Part shown: positions 21,707-31,847 of the stretch, one piece after another
Layout: each line of letters starts with the position of its first letter
Numbering within the stretch: position 1 is the stretch's first letter
NCBI RefSeq assembly: GCF_009720385.1
Contig: NZ_WARX01000020.1
Span: forward strand, 124,001 to 188,000
Length of the DNA stretch: 64,000 bases
Source: Catellatospora vulcania
GTDB lineage: Bacteria > Actinomycetota > Actinomycetes > Mycobacteriales > Micromonosporaceae
Direction of reading: 5' to 3'
Made by a program: the position numbers and the translations under genes
Notes under the pieces: model-generated
Database searches by the model: none
What the model was told of the DNA's origin: nothing
Seen by the model: only the letters and a program-made list of their open reading frames with translations

Positions 21707-24675
21707 CGGCCGTCCTCCAGGTCCAGTCCGCTGACCCGGGACAGCCGGGTGCCCACCGCGTACGCCGTGGCCGTCAGCAGGAGCCCTGCCACCGCCAGGA
21801 CCGTCACCGGCAGCACCGGTGAGGCGGGCGAATCGTCCGCGACCGCCGCGCCCAGCAGCCCGCCACCGGCGGCCGCCGCGGCGACGATCAGCAGGTAACC
21901 GCTGCGGGTGGCCCGGCGTACCGCCCGCTGCGGCACACCTTGCGTACGCAGCGCGGCCAGCTCGGCCCCGCGCCGGGGCCCGTCGACGGCCACCACCAGG
22001 GCCACCGCCACCAGCACCAGGAGCACCGCGAGCAGCGCGGCCCCGAAGCGGAACCGCGCACCGGGTCCCTGCCCGACGGCGAGGAGGTGCTCGGTGCGCT
22101 GCACGGCGGTCTCCGTCGACACGGGCACCAGTCCGGTGGCGCGCAGCCGGTCCAGCGCGTCGGCGGGTGCGTCCGCCGCGAGCCATACCTGCAGGTCGGC
22201 GACGTTGTCGGTGCTGTCGCCAGCCCGGTCGGCGTATTCCAGGTCGACCAGCAGTCCCTGCGTGCCGGCCCCGGGCAGGGCGGGCACCGCCGCGACCACG
22301 TCCACCGGGCGGCGCAGCGGGCTGAGCATCTCGCCGCGGACCACGGTGCGGTCGTGCGCCAGCCGCGCCTCCCCCGCCAGCGCGGCGGGCACCGGCAGCG
22401 GCACGTCGGCGACCTGCACCCGCACCTCCGGGTCGGGGAAGCGCGGATCGACCGGCTCGTAGTCGACGGACAGCCCGCCGGGCAGCGGCGACAGCGTGAC
22501 CCCCGCCGCGCCGACCGTGGTCCGCCAGCGGGCCGGGTCGGTCATCGCGGCCGTGTCGGCGACCACCGCGTCCGGGGCCGCCTGGCCAACGCTGTGCAGC
22601 ACCACCCCGGCGGGATCGAAGCGGAAGCTCAGCCAGGCCAGCCGGCAGCCGGTGCCGCCCGCGCACGAGGGCACGTCCAGCCGCAGCGTGTGCCGTCCCC
22701 AGCCTGGGACCAGCGCCCCGGTGGCGGTCACGGCTTCGCCGCCGGGCCCGTCGAGCACCGCGGTCAAGGGCTGGTCGACCAGCACCGTGTCCGGCACGGT
22801 GAGGTCGAGCAGCAGCGCAGCCCCGGTGATCCGCACCGACGGGTTGGCGGCCGGGCGCAGCTGGGACGCCACCCGATCGGCCGCGACACCGGCCTCAGCG
22901 GGCCAGTACGCGACGCGGGCCAGGCGGGTGGTGTCGACGGCGACGGTCGTGCCGGTCGACGACTCCTGCCGGGCCACCGCCATGGCCCAGTCACCGGCCG
23001 GGTCGGCCTGGCGCACCAGGTGCTGCAGCGCGGCGCGCGACGGCGCGCGGACCCGGACCACCTCGGCCGCGCCCAGCGCCAGCCGGGCCTGCTCCTGCTC
23101 CGCGGCCTGCAGTGCCTGCCAGCCGTACGCGGCCTGGCCGAGCAGCGCCATCACGATGATCACGAGGGCGACCAGCCGGTCCATGCCGGGCCGGCGCGAG
23201 GCGTACAGGGCGCCGAGCGCCGTGCCCACCCGTCCCGAGCGCAGCCCGGCCCGGCCGAGCAGCCCCGCCAGCGGGCGCACCGCCCGCGCGGCGACCAGTC
23301 CGGCCGCGACCAGGATCAGCACCGGCGCGGCCGCGGGCAGCACCGTCCCGGCGAGGCCCAGCACCTCGGCGTCGCCGTTGCGCAACTGCCACGTCGCGGC
23401 GACGGCGAGGACCACCACGACGACGACCGCGATGCCGCCCGCAGCCCCGCGCCGGGCGGGGACCTGCCGCAGCGCGTCGAGCACGCCGCCGCGGTGCACC
23501 CGCACCTGCGCGATCACCACACTGACCAGCACGGCGAGGGTCAGGCCACCCGCCACCGCCAGCGCGGTGACCGACAGCGGCACGGGCCCGGCCGCGTCCA
23601 TCGTGGCCCACGCCAGCAGTTGCGCCAGCCACCGGCCGAGCAGCAGCCCGACCGGCAGGGCGACCAGCACGGTCAGCACCCCCGGCCCGGCCGTCAGCGC
23701 GGCCCGGTGCCGGGCCGGCGCGCCCCGCAACGCCCCCAGCACCGCCTGGGTACGCCGTTCGGCCGCCGCGTGGCCCGCCCCGAGCAGCAGCACCCACCAG
23801 GCGACCCCGAGCAGCAGCACGGCTCCGGTCACCACGGGCACCGCGACCGTGTCCCGGTCCGCGATGATCTGCGGGAGCAGCCGTCGCAGCCCGCCCGTGA
23901 CGGCGATGCCGCGACCCGGCTCGTCGGCCACACGCAGCGTCCAGGCCAGCGCGTCGACGTCGTCGGGGCTCATCACGGTGAGGTCGGCGACGTGGTCGAG
24001 GGTCGCCTGGAAGGTGTCGGCCCCGAGCGTCTGCAGCGTGTCCGGCACGGTGAAGACCGGGTTCTCGGCGCGCAGCGGCACCGGGGTCAGCTCCCGCCGG
24101 CCCGCCCAGTACGGGTCGGTGAGGCCGCCGCCCGCACCGTCCACGTCGTACACCCCGGTTATCCGCAGCATCGCCGCCGGGGCCGTGGGCTGGACCTGGA
24201 ACGCGAACGTGTCTCCCGCGGCGAGCCCGAGCCGGCGGGCGGTGGTCGCGGCCAGCGCCACCTCACCGGGCTGCGCCGGGCAGGCGCCGGTCAGGGCCAG
24301 GTGCGCGCAGACGTCGTCGCGGGCGGCGAGCAGGACCTCGATCGGCGTACCGGACCCCTGGGGGGTGACTGCGCCGCGGCGGTAGCCGCCCCGGATCTCG
24401 CGTACCCCCGGGCCCGCGGGCACCACCGCGATCGAGCCGCGCAGCTCGGCGAGCGCGGCGGCGAACCCGTTGCGGGAGGTCATCTCGACGGTGACGGTGA
24501 GGCTCTGCTCGGCGGGGGTGGCCGAGGCGGCGGAGGCGGCCAGGACGTTGCGGGCGGCGGCGTCGGCGTACAGCGGACCGGCCACACCCACCGCCACCAC
24601 CAGCGCGGCCAGCACACCGAGCAGCGCCGTCTCGCCCAGCCGCTCTCGCACAGCGCTCAGTACCAGCCGAAACAT
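21703..24675 (-). CDS. FtsX-like ABC permease, paralogue B
   Basis: The 990-residue protein is the first gene of the exporter operon. Its layout mirrors paralogue A: an N-terminal helix (LLGVLAALVVAVGVAGPLY), a large outer domain, a set of helices near 275-420, a second outer domain and C-terminal helices. Shared motifs are DPYWAGRR, DTTRLARVAYWP and LAADAPADALDRLR. A GAGGT box precedes the ATG. Large outer domains suggest a mechanically coupled export or membrane-extraction function. Family membership is solid; the substrate cannot be guessed from sequence. Confidence 0.88.
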   Translation of the reverse strand: MFRLVLSAVRERLGETALLGVLAALVVAVGVAGPLYADAAARNVLAASAASATPAEQSLTVTVEMTSRNGFAAALAELRGSIAVVPAGPGVREIRGGYRRGAVTPQGSGTPIEVLLAARDDVCAHLALTGACPAQPGEVALAATTARRLGLAAGDTFAFQVQPTAPAAMLRITGVYDVDGAGGGLTDPYWAGRRELTPVPLRAENPVFTVPDTLQTLGADTFQATLDHVADLTVMSPDDVDALAWTLRVADEPGRGIAVTGGLRRLLPQIIADRDTVAVPVVTGAVLLLGVAWWVLLLGAGHAAAERRTQAVLGALRGAPARHRAALTAGPGVLTVLVALPVGLLLGRWLAQLLAWATMDAAGPVPLSVTALAVAGGLTLAVLVSVVIAQVRVHRGGVLDALRQVPARRGAAGGIAVVVVVVLAVAATWQLRNGDAEVLGLAGTVLPAAAPVLILVAAGLVAARAVRPLAGLLGRAGLRSGRVGTALGALYASRRPGMDRLVALVIIVMALLGQAAYGWQALQAAEQEQARLALGAAEVVRVRAPSRAALQHLVRQADPAGDWAMAVARQESSTGTTVAVDTTRLARVAYWPAEAGVAADRVASQLRPAANPSVRITGAALLLDLTVPDTVLVDQPLTAVLDGPGGEAVTATGALVPGWGRHTLRLDVPSCAGGTGCRLAWLSFRFDPAGVVLHSVGQAAPDAVVADTAAMTDPARWRTTVGAAGVTLSPLPGGLSVDYEPVDPRFPDPEVRVQVADVPLPVPAALAGEARLAHDRTVVRGEMLSPLRRPVDVVAAVPALPGAGTQGLLVDLEYADRAGDSTDNVADLQVWLAADAPADALDRLRATGLVPVSTETAVQRTEHLLAVGQGPGARFRFGAALLAVLLVLVAVALVVAVDGPRRGAELAALRTQGVPQRAVRRATRSGYLLIVAAAAAGGGLLGAAVADDSPASPVLPVTVLAVAGLLLTATAYAVGTRLSRVSGLDLEDGR

Positions 24676-24740
24676 CGCATACCTCTGCCCGAACCCGTGG
24701 TGACCGCCATGCCATAAGCGATCAAGGCCCGGCCGCCGGT

Positions 24741-24784
24741 TGACCCCGCCTGCCGTTTGTGGCCGATCGGCCGGCAGCGGGTCA
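24741..24784 (-). terminator. Hairpin downstream of the SH3/glucosaminidase-like gene
   Basis: TGACCCCGCCTGCCG and CGGCAGCGGGTCA form a stem with two single-base bulges, enclosing the self-complementary GGCCGATCGGCC. It lies 17 bases past the stop at 24802 on the minus strand. No T-run follows. Confidence 0.45.
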
Positions 24785-24801
24785 CCCGTACGGAGGAATG
24801 G

Positions 24802-26094
24802 CTAACGCACGGCGTCGAGCCGGTGGAGGTCGTAGCGGCGCATCAGGTCGATGATCCGGTCGGCGTAGCGGGCCCCGCCCGGGTATCCGGCCGCCTGCAG
24901 CTCCCGCACGAAACGCTCCGGGTCGCCCGCGTGCCCCAGCGCCCCGGCGTGCTGCGGCGCACCGGCGAGCAGCGCCGCCTGGTCGGCGAACGAGCCCGCC
25001 GGGTCGCGGTACGCCCGCAACGAGGCGCCGTCATAGCTGCGGCAGCCCAGCGCGACCGGCGCCGCCTCCGCGTCGGCCCGCGGGTTCTCGGCGACCTGCG
25101 GACTAGCCGCCACCTGCGGTTTCACGGGCGGCTGCGAGCCCGCGGCCGTCGGCGGGCTCGGGTACGCGGCCGTCGGCGGGCTCGAGTTCGCGGCCGTCGT
25201 CGCGCTCGGGTTCGGAGCAGCCTGCGGGCTTGCGGAGGGCTGCCTGCAGGCCGTGTCGAAGTAGTTGTGGTCGCGGCGGGCCTGCGCGGATCGCCCCCAG
25301 TCCGAGGCGTGCACCGCCTGGGCGACCAGCACCGACGCGGGCACGCCGGTCGCGTGTGCCGCGGCCCGTGCCGGAATGGACGCCTGCTCGACGAAGTCGC
25401 CCGACGACGCGGGCGGCGTGCGCACCGGTTCCTGCCCGCACCAGGGCAGCCAGGGGCGCTGCGGCGACCAGCGCACGAACGCCTCGGCGACGTACCGGCC
25501 GCCGGGCAGCCGCAGCCAGCCGGCCGACCCAGCGGCCTGCTGCCCGGTGGCCTGGCACAGCACGGCCAGGACCTGCCCGTCGTCGACGGTGCCCAGGCGC
25601 GCCGCCTGGGTGCCGGGCTCGCGGCGCACGTTGAGCACCGAACCCTCGGTGGCGACCCGCGCGGCGACGGCCCCCGTGCTGCCCGAGCCGCACCACGGCA
25701 CCTCGGGCCGGGCGGCCGGCCAGGCCAGGTACGCGTCGGGCAGGTACCGGTCCGCGCCGATGCGCATCCAGTGCGCCGAGCGCCGCTCGGTGCCGGTGAC
25801 CTGCTCGCCCCACACCATGCAATGCACCGCGACCTGGGTGTCGTCGCCCAGCGAGGCCATCGCGCGTTTGTCCGTGGCCGGACCGGACCGCACGCTCACC
25901 ACGCCGCCGTCGGTGTTGATCCGCGCGGTCGGCGTTGTCGGGTCGGCGACCGCGGCCGGGAGCCCGCCGGCGACCGCTTCGGCGGGCACGGCGCGCGGTG
26001 GCGCGGCCGCGGCCAACTGCGCCGGAAACGCGGCGAGCAGCAGGAACGGCATGATCAAAGCGGTGCGCAGCACGGTACGCGGCGTGGCCGACAT
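24802..26094 (-). CDS. Secreted SH3/glucosaminidase-like protein, probably non-catalytic
   Basis: The 430-residue protein has a signal peptide (TALIMPFLLLAAFPAQLAAA), two bacterial SH3-type domains (about 58-135 and 146-220, each ending W-P-W-C-G) and a C-terminal FlgJ/AcmA-type glucosaminidase fold from about 232. Two oddities appear. The motif usually AQAILESGWG reads AQAVHASDWG at residues 258-267, replacing the catalytic Glu by Ala263. A Pro/Ala/Ser segment (about 285-345) splits the domain between HNYFDTAC and CRSYDGASLRAYRDP. It may bind rather than cut peptidoglycan. ATG 26094 follows a GGTGG box. Confidence 0.82.
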   Translation of the reverse strand: MSATPRTVLRTALIMPFLLLAAFPAQLAAAAPPRAVPAEAVAGGLPAAVADPTTPTARINTDGGVVSVRSGPATDKRAMASLGDDTQVAVHCMVWGEQVTGTERRSAHWMRIGADRYLPDAYLAWPAARPEVPWCGSGSTGAVAARVATEGSVLNVRREPGTQAARLGTVDDGQVLAVLCQATGQQAAGSAGWLRLPGGRYVAEAFVRWSPQRPWLPWCGQEPVRTPPASSGDFVEQASIPARAAAHATGVPASVLVAQAVHASDWGRSAQARRDHNYFDTACRQPSASPQAAPNPSATTAANSSPPTAAYPSPPTAAGSQPPVKPQVAASPQVAENPRADAEAAPVALGCRSYDGASLRAYRDPAGSFADQAALLAGAPQHAGALGHAGDPERFVRELQAAGYPGGARYADRIIDLMRRYDLHRLDAVR

Positions 26095-26205
26095 ACCACC
26101 AATAACGGGAATCAGGCGCGAAAGACACCCATACATCCGGGTGATACCCGCCACGCGAACGACCCCGACCGCTGTTTTCGATCACGCCTGCCGGAGAATG
26201 GAACC

Positions 26206-28068
<1,863 letters not shown>

Positions 28069-28088
28069 CCGGCGTCCCGACCGGCCCC

Positions 28089-28122
28089 AAGGCCCCCGCC
28101 CGCACCCGCGGCCGGGGGCCTT
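28089..28122 (+). terminator. Terminator hairpin of typA
   Basis: AAGGCCCCCG and CGGGGGCCTT pair perfectly around a 14-base loop, 20 bases past the typA stop. The right arm is followed by CCTCGTTG rather than a long T-run. Confidence 0.7.
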
Positions 28123-28129
28123 CCTCGTT

Positions 28130-28184
28130 GATCATGAACTTATGGCACGGGTCGACGGCGTGTCCCCGCCACAACTTCATGATC
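28130..28184. repeat. GATC-bounded 55-bp palindrome, copy A (forward)
   Basis: Left arm GATCATGAACTTATGGC, right arm GCCACAACTTCATGATC, 55 bp from GATC to GATC. It follows the typA terminator directly. Confidence 0.9.
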
Positions 28185-28213
28185 AACAACCCAGCCCACC
28201 GGCGCGACCGATC

Positions 28214-28268
28214 GATCATGAAGTTGTGGACAGGAAACGCCGCTGAACCGTGCCATAAGTTCATGATC
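28214..28268. repeat. GATC-bounded 55-bp palindrome, copy B (reverse)
   Basis: The same element as copy A but inverted: it starts GATCATGAAGTTGTGG and ends CCATAAGTTCATGATC. It lies 29 bases from copy A, so A and B together form a larger inverted pair between typA and the next gene. Confidence 0.9.
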
Positions 28269-28291
28269 AACCCGGAGGGGCGGCGGGGGTG

Positions 28292-28319
28292 TTGCCGTGG
28301 GGCTACTGGTGGGTATGCT
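28292..28319 (+). promoter_or_regulatory. Promoter of the lysoplasmalogenase gene
   Basis: TTGCCG, a 16-base spacer and TATGCT form a plausible sigma-70-type promoter, with a leader of about 26 bases that includes GGGAG before the ATG at 28352. Confidence 0.5.
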
Positions 28320-28351
28320 GCGCGGACCCCTCACCCCCTGGGAGATCCACT

Positions 28352-29008
28352 ATGCGCGCAGATCGGCTTGTGCTGGGCCTTTTCGGTGTGGCCTCAGCCG
28401 TCAACATCCTCGCCGCCGCCATCGGCAGCCGGCCGCTGGACTGGGCGAGCAAGCCGCTGCTGCTGCCGCTGCTGGCGCTGTGGTACTTCCTGAACCAGCG
28501 GGCCAAGGGCGTGCAGCCGACCACGGGCATCCTGGCCGCGCTGCTGTTCTCCTGGGCCGGTGACGTGGCGCTGCAGTTCGAGGGGACCACCGCGTTCATC
28601 GCCGGCATGGCGCTGTTCGGCACCGCGCACGTCTGCTACGTGACGACCTTCGTCCGCAACGGCGCGCTGGCCCGGGTACGCCGGCTGCCGATGCTGCTGG
28701 TGCCGATCGGCTACGCGATCTTCCTGGTCGGCGCGCTGACCTGGCTGTGGCCCGCGCTGTCCGAGGCGGGGCTGGCGGTGCCGATGGCCGTCTACGGCAC
28801 GCTGCTGTCGTCGACCGCAGCGCTGGCGTCGGCCTTCGGCTGGCGCACCGCGCTCGGCGGCGGCCTGTTCCTGATCTCCGACCTGCTGATCGCGGTCCGC
28901 GTCGCCGACGCCTTCACCATCCCCGGCCCGCCGGTCTGGGTGATGGTCACCTACATCGCCGCGCAGTTCCTGCTGGCCACCGGCTGGGCCGAGCGCCGCA
29001 CGGCCTGA
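28352..29008 (+). CDS. Lysoplasmalogenase (YhhN/TMEM86 family)
   Basis: The 218-residue integral membrane protein has about eight hydrophobic helices and the YhhN-family features KPLLLPLLALWY (residues 33-44), FSWAGDVAL near 68 with a conserved Asp, and LFLISDLLIAVR near 175 with a second conserved Asp. Characterised members hydrolyse the vinyl-ether bond of lysoplasmalogens. A GGGAG box lies seven bases before ATG 28352. The gene stands alone between typA and the LppU-like gene. Confidence 0.85.
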   Translation: MRADRLVLGLFGVASAVNILAAAIGSRPLDWASKPLLLPLLALWYFLNQRAKGVQPTTGILAALLFSWAGDVALQFEGTTAFIAGMALFGTAHVCYVTTFVRNGALARVRRLPMLLVPIGYAIFLVGALTWLWPALSEAGLAVPMAVYGTLLSSTAALASAFGWRTALGGGLFLISDLLIAVRVADAFTIPGPPVWVMVTYIAAQFLLATGWAERRTA

Positions 29009-29105
29009 CCCGCGCGTTCCGGCCCGGCCGGACGCGGTCGCCCGCGTCGGACCGGAGCCGGGGCGCGGTCCCGACCGATCCGAGAACCGGCCGGGACGGC
29101 GGCCG

Positions 29106-29774
29106 TCAGGACGGGTCGGGACCGAGGCAGTAGATGTCGGTGTTGGTGAGGCGGCCGCGCCGCGAGGTGTACGTCTCCTCGACGACGCCGATCGTGTCGG
29201 CCGGGCACTGGCTCTCGCTGTCGACGACCTTGGTGACCACACCCTGGTTCGGCTCGCTGCAGTCCACGAAGTCCACGTCGGTCCCGTCGGCGGACGCGAC
29301 GACGCACTGCCCGACCTTGTTCTCCGCGCCGCCGGTGGCGATGGCGTACCCGATCGCGCCCACCACGGCCAGCGGGATGAGCAGTCCGACGATGGTGACC
29401 CGCTGGTGCAACGGCTTACCCGGGGACCACGGCGTGCCCGACGAGCCGTCCAGGGCGGGCGCCGGCTCGGTGAGGTTGTTCAGCTTGCGGCGCGCGAACA
29501 GGTTGTAGAGCAGGATGAACGGCGTGATGAGGAACGACGCCCAGCCCCACCAGCCCTGCACCAGGGTGCGGCTGGTCATCGTGCGGAAGATCGCCAGGCC
29601 GCAGCTGCGGCAGTAGGTGCCCTTCTCCTTCAGGAACTGCATCGCCAGGATCAGGCCGCGGTGTCCGCGGAAGGTCATCTCCGCTGCGGGGCTGCAGCCG
29701 CAGTTCTGGCAGCGGTAGGTGCGGTCCGGATGCGGGACCGGGGAGGACAGGTGCGAGGGGATCAGTTCGGTCAC
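29106..29774 (-). CDS. LppU/SCO3897-like zinc-ribbon membrane protein, paralogue 2
   Basis: The 222-residue product has the same plan as the protein at 13869: zinc ribbon CQNCG...CRSCG (about residues 21-62), a hydrophobic segment GWASFLITPFILLYNLF, a linker, a second membrane segment VGLLIPLAVVGAIGYAI and an outer domain with four Cys (GQC, VDC, SQC, IYC). Both start with TELI and carry PAAE. It is divergent from the beta-lactamase-like gene. The GTG has no ribosome-binding site but a TAGAGT hexamer eight bases upstream. Role unknown; an LppU-type wall or secretion function is possible but unproved. Confidence 0.8.
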   Translation of the reverse strand: MTELIPSHLSSPVPHPDRTYRCQNCGCSPAAEMTFRGHRGLILAMQFLKEKGTYCRSCGLAIFRTMTSRTLVQGWWGWASFLITPFILLYNLFARRKLNNLTEPAPALDGSSGTPWSPGKPLHQRVTIVGLLIPLAVVGAIGYAIATGGAENKVGQCVVASADGTDVDFVDCSEPNQGVVTKVVDSESQCPADTIGVVEETYTSRRGRLTNTDIYCLGPDPS

Positions 29775-29782
29775 GGCGCGGG

Positions 29783-29788
29783 ACTCTA
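29783..29788 (-). promoter_or_regulatory. Leaderless -10 hexamer of LppU-like paralogue 2
   Basis: TAGAGT on the minus strand lies eight bases before the GTG at 29774, with no ribosome-binding site. Confidence 0.55.
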
Positions 29789-29824
29789 GTGCAGCCCGGA
29801 GCATGCCACCGCCCCGTCGGTCGG

Positions 29825-29830
29825 TACGCT
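29825..29830 (+). promoter_or_regulatory. Leaderless -10 hexamer of the beta-lactamase-like gene
   Basis: TACGCT lies eight bases before the GTG at 29839. It is 36 bases from the divergent hexamer at 29783, so two leaderless promoters face away from each other. Confidence 0.5.
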
Positions 29831-29838
29831 GCCAAACC

Positions 29839-30675
29839 GTGATCACGCTGCAGAGCCTCACGCCCGAACTCGACGCGTTCCCCGGCACCGCCTCGGTCTG
29901 GTGCGGCCCGCTCGACGGGTCCGCGGTGTTCGCCCGCGCCGAGCACGAGCTGCATTACGCGGCCAGCACCATGAAGGTCGGCGTGATGGTGGCCGCGTGG
30001 CGGGCCGCCGAGGCCGGCCGGCTCGACCTGGACGCCGAGATCCCCGTGCACAACCAGCACGTCTCGGCCGCGCCCGGCAGCCCGGCCTACACCAACGACC
30101 CGGAGTACGACAGCGACCGGCAGGTCTGGGACCGGCTCGGCGGCAGCGCGCCGCTGCGCTGGCTGATCCACCGCATGATCGTGCGCTCGTCCAATCTCGC
30201 CACCAACCTGGTGCTGGGCGCGCTGGGCCCGAACGAGCAGGCGTTCGAGCAGGTCAACGAGGTGTGGAAGCTCGCCGGCGCGACCCGGGCGCACACCGAC
30301 CGCGGCATCGAGGACTACCCGGCCCGGGAGAGCGGGATCAGCAACGAGGTCACCGCCGCCGACCTGGCCGCCCTGTTCGGCGCGCTGGCCGGCGACCGGC
30401 TGGCGTCGCCCGCCGGGTGCGCCGCGATGATCGACGTGTTGACCGCCCAGGAGTGCCGCGACGACCTGCACCTGGGCCTGCCCGAGGGCACCCGGGTCGC
30501 GTTGAAGAACGGCTGGGTCACCCGCGAGCGGCACAGCAGCGCGCTGATCTTCCCGCCGGACGCCGCGCCGTACCTGCTGGCGGCCTGCACCACCGGCGAC
30601 ATGTCCGACGCCGACGCCTGCCGGCTGCTCGGCCGGATCGCGGCGGCGAGCTGGTCACAACTCGGCATGAACTGA
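29839..30675 (+). CDS. Class A beta-lactamase-like serine hydrolase
   Basis: The 278-residue protein has the SXXK motif STMK at residues 43-46, SSN at 117-119 in the SDN position and KNG at 223-225 in the KTG position, matching the class A beta-lactamase/D-Ala peptidase fold. No signal peptide is visible, so it may act in the cytosol, which does not fit a classic resistance enzyme. Downstream on the same strand are a dipeptide epimerase and an NlpC/P60 peptidase, so a role in processing wall peptides is more likely. Start GTG 29839 matches a leaderless arrangement. Confidence 0.82.
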   Translation: MITLQSLTPELDAFPGTASVWCGPLDGSAVFARAEHELHYAASTMKVGVMVAAWRAAEAGRLDLDAEIPVHNQHVSAAPGSPAYTNDPEYDSDRQVWDRLGGSAPLRWLIHRMIVRSSNLATNLVLGALGPNEQAFEQVNEVWKLAGATRAHTDRGIEDYPARESGISNEVTAADLAALFGALAGDRLASPAGCAAMIDVLTAQECRDDLHLGLPEGTRVALKNGWVTRERHSSALIFPPDAAPYLLAACTTGDMSDADACRLLGRIAAASWSQLGMN

Positions 30676-30731
30676 CCATCGCGCTGGTCAGTCGTTACCG
30701 ATCGGTGCTTCTGCAGCATCCGCTTCAGACG

Positions 30732-30737
30732 TAAGGT
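30732..30737 (+). promoter_or_regulatory. Leaderless -10 hexamer of the dipeptide epimerase gene
   Basis: TAAGGT is followed by seven bases and the GTG at 30745. The AAGG inside it could alternatively be read as a weak ribosome-binding site. Confidence 0.5.
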
Positions 30738-30744
30738 CGAAAGC

Positions 30745-31833
30745 GTGTCGATCACCGCAGTTCGCACGCGCCGGATCTCCGCGCCGCTGCACACCCCGTT
30801 CGTGACCGCGCTGCGCCGGGCCACCGCCGTGGAGACGTTGCTGGTGGAGGTGGTCGACGCCGACGGGCGGTCCGGCTTCGGCGAGGCGCCTCAGGTCTGG
30901 GCGGTGACCGGGGCGAGCCTGGCCGGCTCGCAGGCGGCCGTCGAGGAGATGATGGCGCCGCTGCTGGTGGGCCGCGATCCCGACGACCTGGCCGCACGCT
31001 GCCGCGAGGTCGCCCGCGCCGTGGTCGGCAACGAGGCGGCCAAGATGGCCGTCGAGATCGCGCTGCACGACCTGGCCGCGCGCCGCCTGGACATTCCGCT
31101 GGTACGCATGCTCGGCGGCACGAACCTGACGGTGCCCACCGACGTGACCCTGTCCGCGGGCGAGCCGGGCGCGCTGGCCGTCACCGCCAAGCAGCGCCTC
31201 GCCGAGGGCTTCACCGTGCTGAAGCTGAAGGTCGGCACCGATGCCGCCGGCGACCTGGCCCGCATCCGCGCCGTGTGCGACGCCCTGGAACCGGGCCTGC
31301 GGCTGCGCCTGGACGCCAACCAGGGCTGGACCCCGCGGGACGCGCTCACCATCATCAACCGCATCGCCGCGCTGGAACTGCCGGTCGAGCTGGTCGAGCA
31401 GCCCGTCGCCCGGCATGACCTGGACGGCCTGGCCTGGGTCAGCGCCCGCGCCGACCTGCCGATCATGGCCGACGAGTCGGTCTTCGGCGTACGCGACCTC
31501 GTCGAGGTGATCCGCCGCCGGGCGGCCGACCTGGTCAACGTGAAGCTCGCCAAGAGCGGCGGGCTCACCGTCGCCCGTACGCTGCTGGAACTGGCCGCCG
31601 CGCACGGCCTGGGCACCTGCGTGGGGTCCATGATGGAGGGGCCGGTCGGCATCGGCGCGGCCGCGAGCCTGGTCGCGGCCCACCCGACCACGGTGGTCAG
31701 CGACCTCGACGCGGCCTGGTGGCTGACGGAGTCGCCGGTCACCGGCGGCATCCGCTACGACGGCGGCACGGTGATCCTGCCCGACGCCCCGGGCCTGGGC
31801 GTATCGCTGCCGCAACCGGGCTCGGCCGAGTGA
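30745..31833 (+). CDS. Dipeptide epimerase, enolase superfamily (L-Ala-D/L-Glu type)
   Basis: The 362-residue enzyme belongs to the muconate-lactonising/dipeptide-epimerase branch of the enolase superfamily. The catalytic KXK is KLK at residues 160-162; the metal ligands are Asp190 (LDANQ), Glu218 (VEQP) and Asp243 (MADES); the second base is Lys267 (VNVKLAKSGG). Family members convert L-Ala-D-Glu from peptidoglycan to L-Ala-L-Glu. The NlpC/P60 gene begins 14 bases downstream, as in the Bacillus ykfB-ykfC pairing. Specificity is inferred from family and neighbours. Confidence 0.88.
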   Translation: MSITAVRTRRISAPLHTPFVTALRRATAVETLLVEVVDADGRSGFGEAPQVWAVTGASLAGSQAAVEEMMAPLLVGRDPDDLAARCREVARAVVGNEAAKMAVEIALHDLAARRLDIPLVRMLGGTNLTVPTDVTLSAGEPGALAVTAKQRLAEGFTVLKLKVGTDAAGDLARIRAVCDALEPGLRLRLDANQGWTPRDALTIINRIAALELPVELVEQPVARHDLDGLAWVSARADLPIMADESVFGVRDLVEVIRRRAADLVNVKLAKSGGLTVARTLLELAAAHGLGTCVGSMMEGPVGIGAAASLVAAHPTTVVSDLDAAWWLTESPVTGGIRYDGGTVILPDAPGLGVSLPQPGSAE

Positions 31834-31847
31834 GGCGAGGTGCCGGC

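Noticed and set aside
17367-24717. Several long plus-strand frames (up to about 1035 codons) opposite the exporter operon
   Set aside because: They mirror the ABC ATPase and permease genes in another frame and lack membrane segments, motifs or good starts.
24757-26205. Possible 480-residue N-terminal extension of typA
   Set aside because: The extra part is antisense to the SH3/glucosaminidase-like gene, is not GTPase-like, and typA has a normal length and a ribosome-binding site from 26206.
29839-30675. Secreted beta-lactamase resistance gene
   Set aside because: No signal peptide, KNG in place of KTG, and wall-recycling neighbours; resistance is not the best reading.
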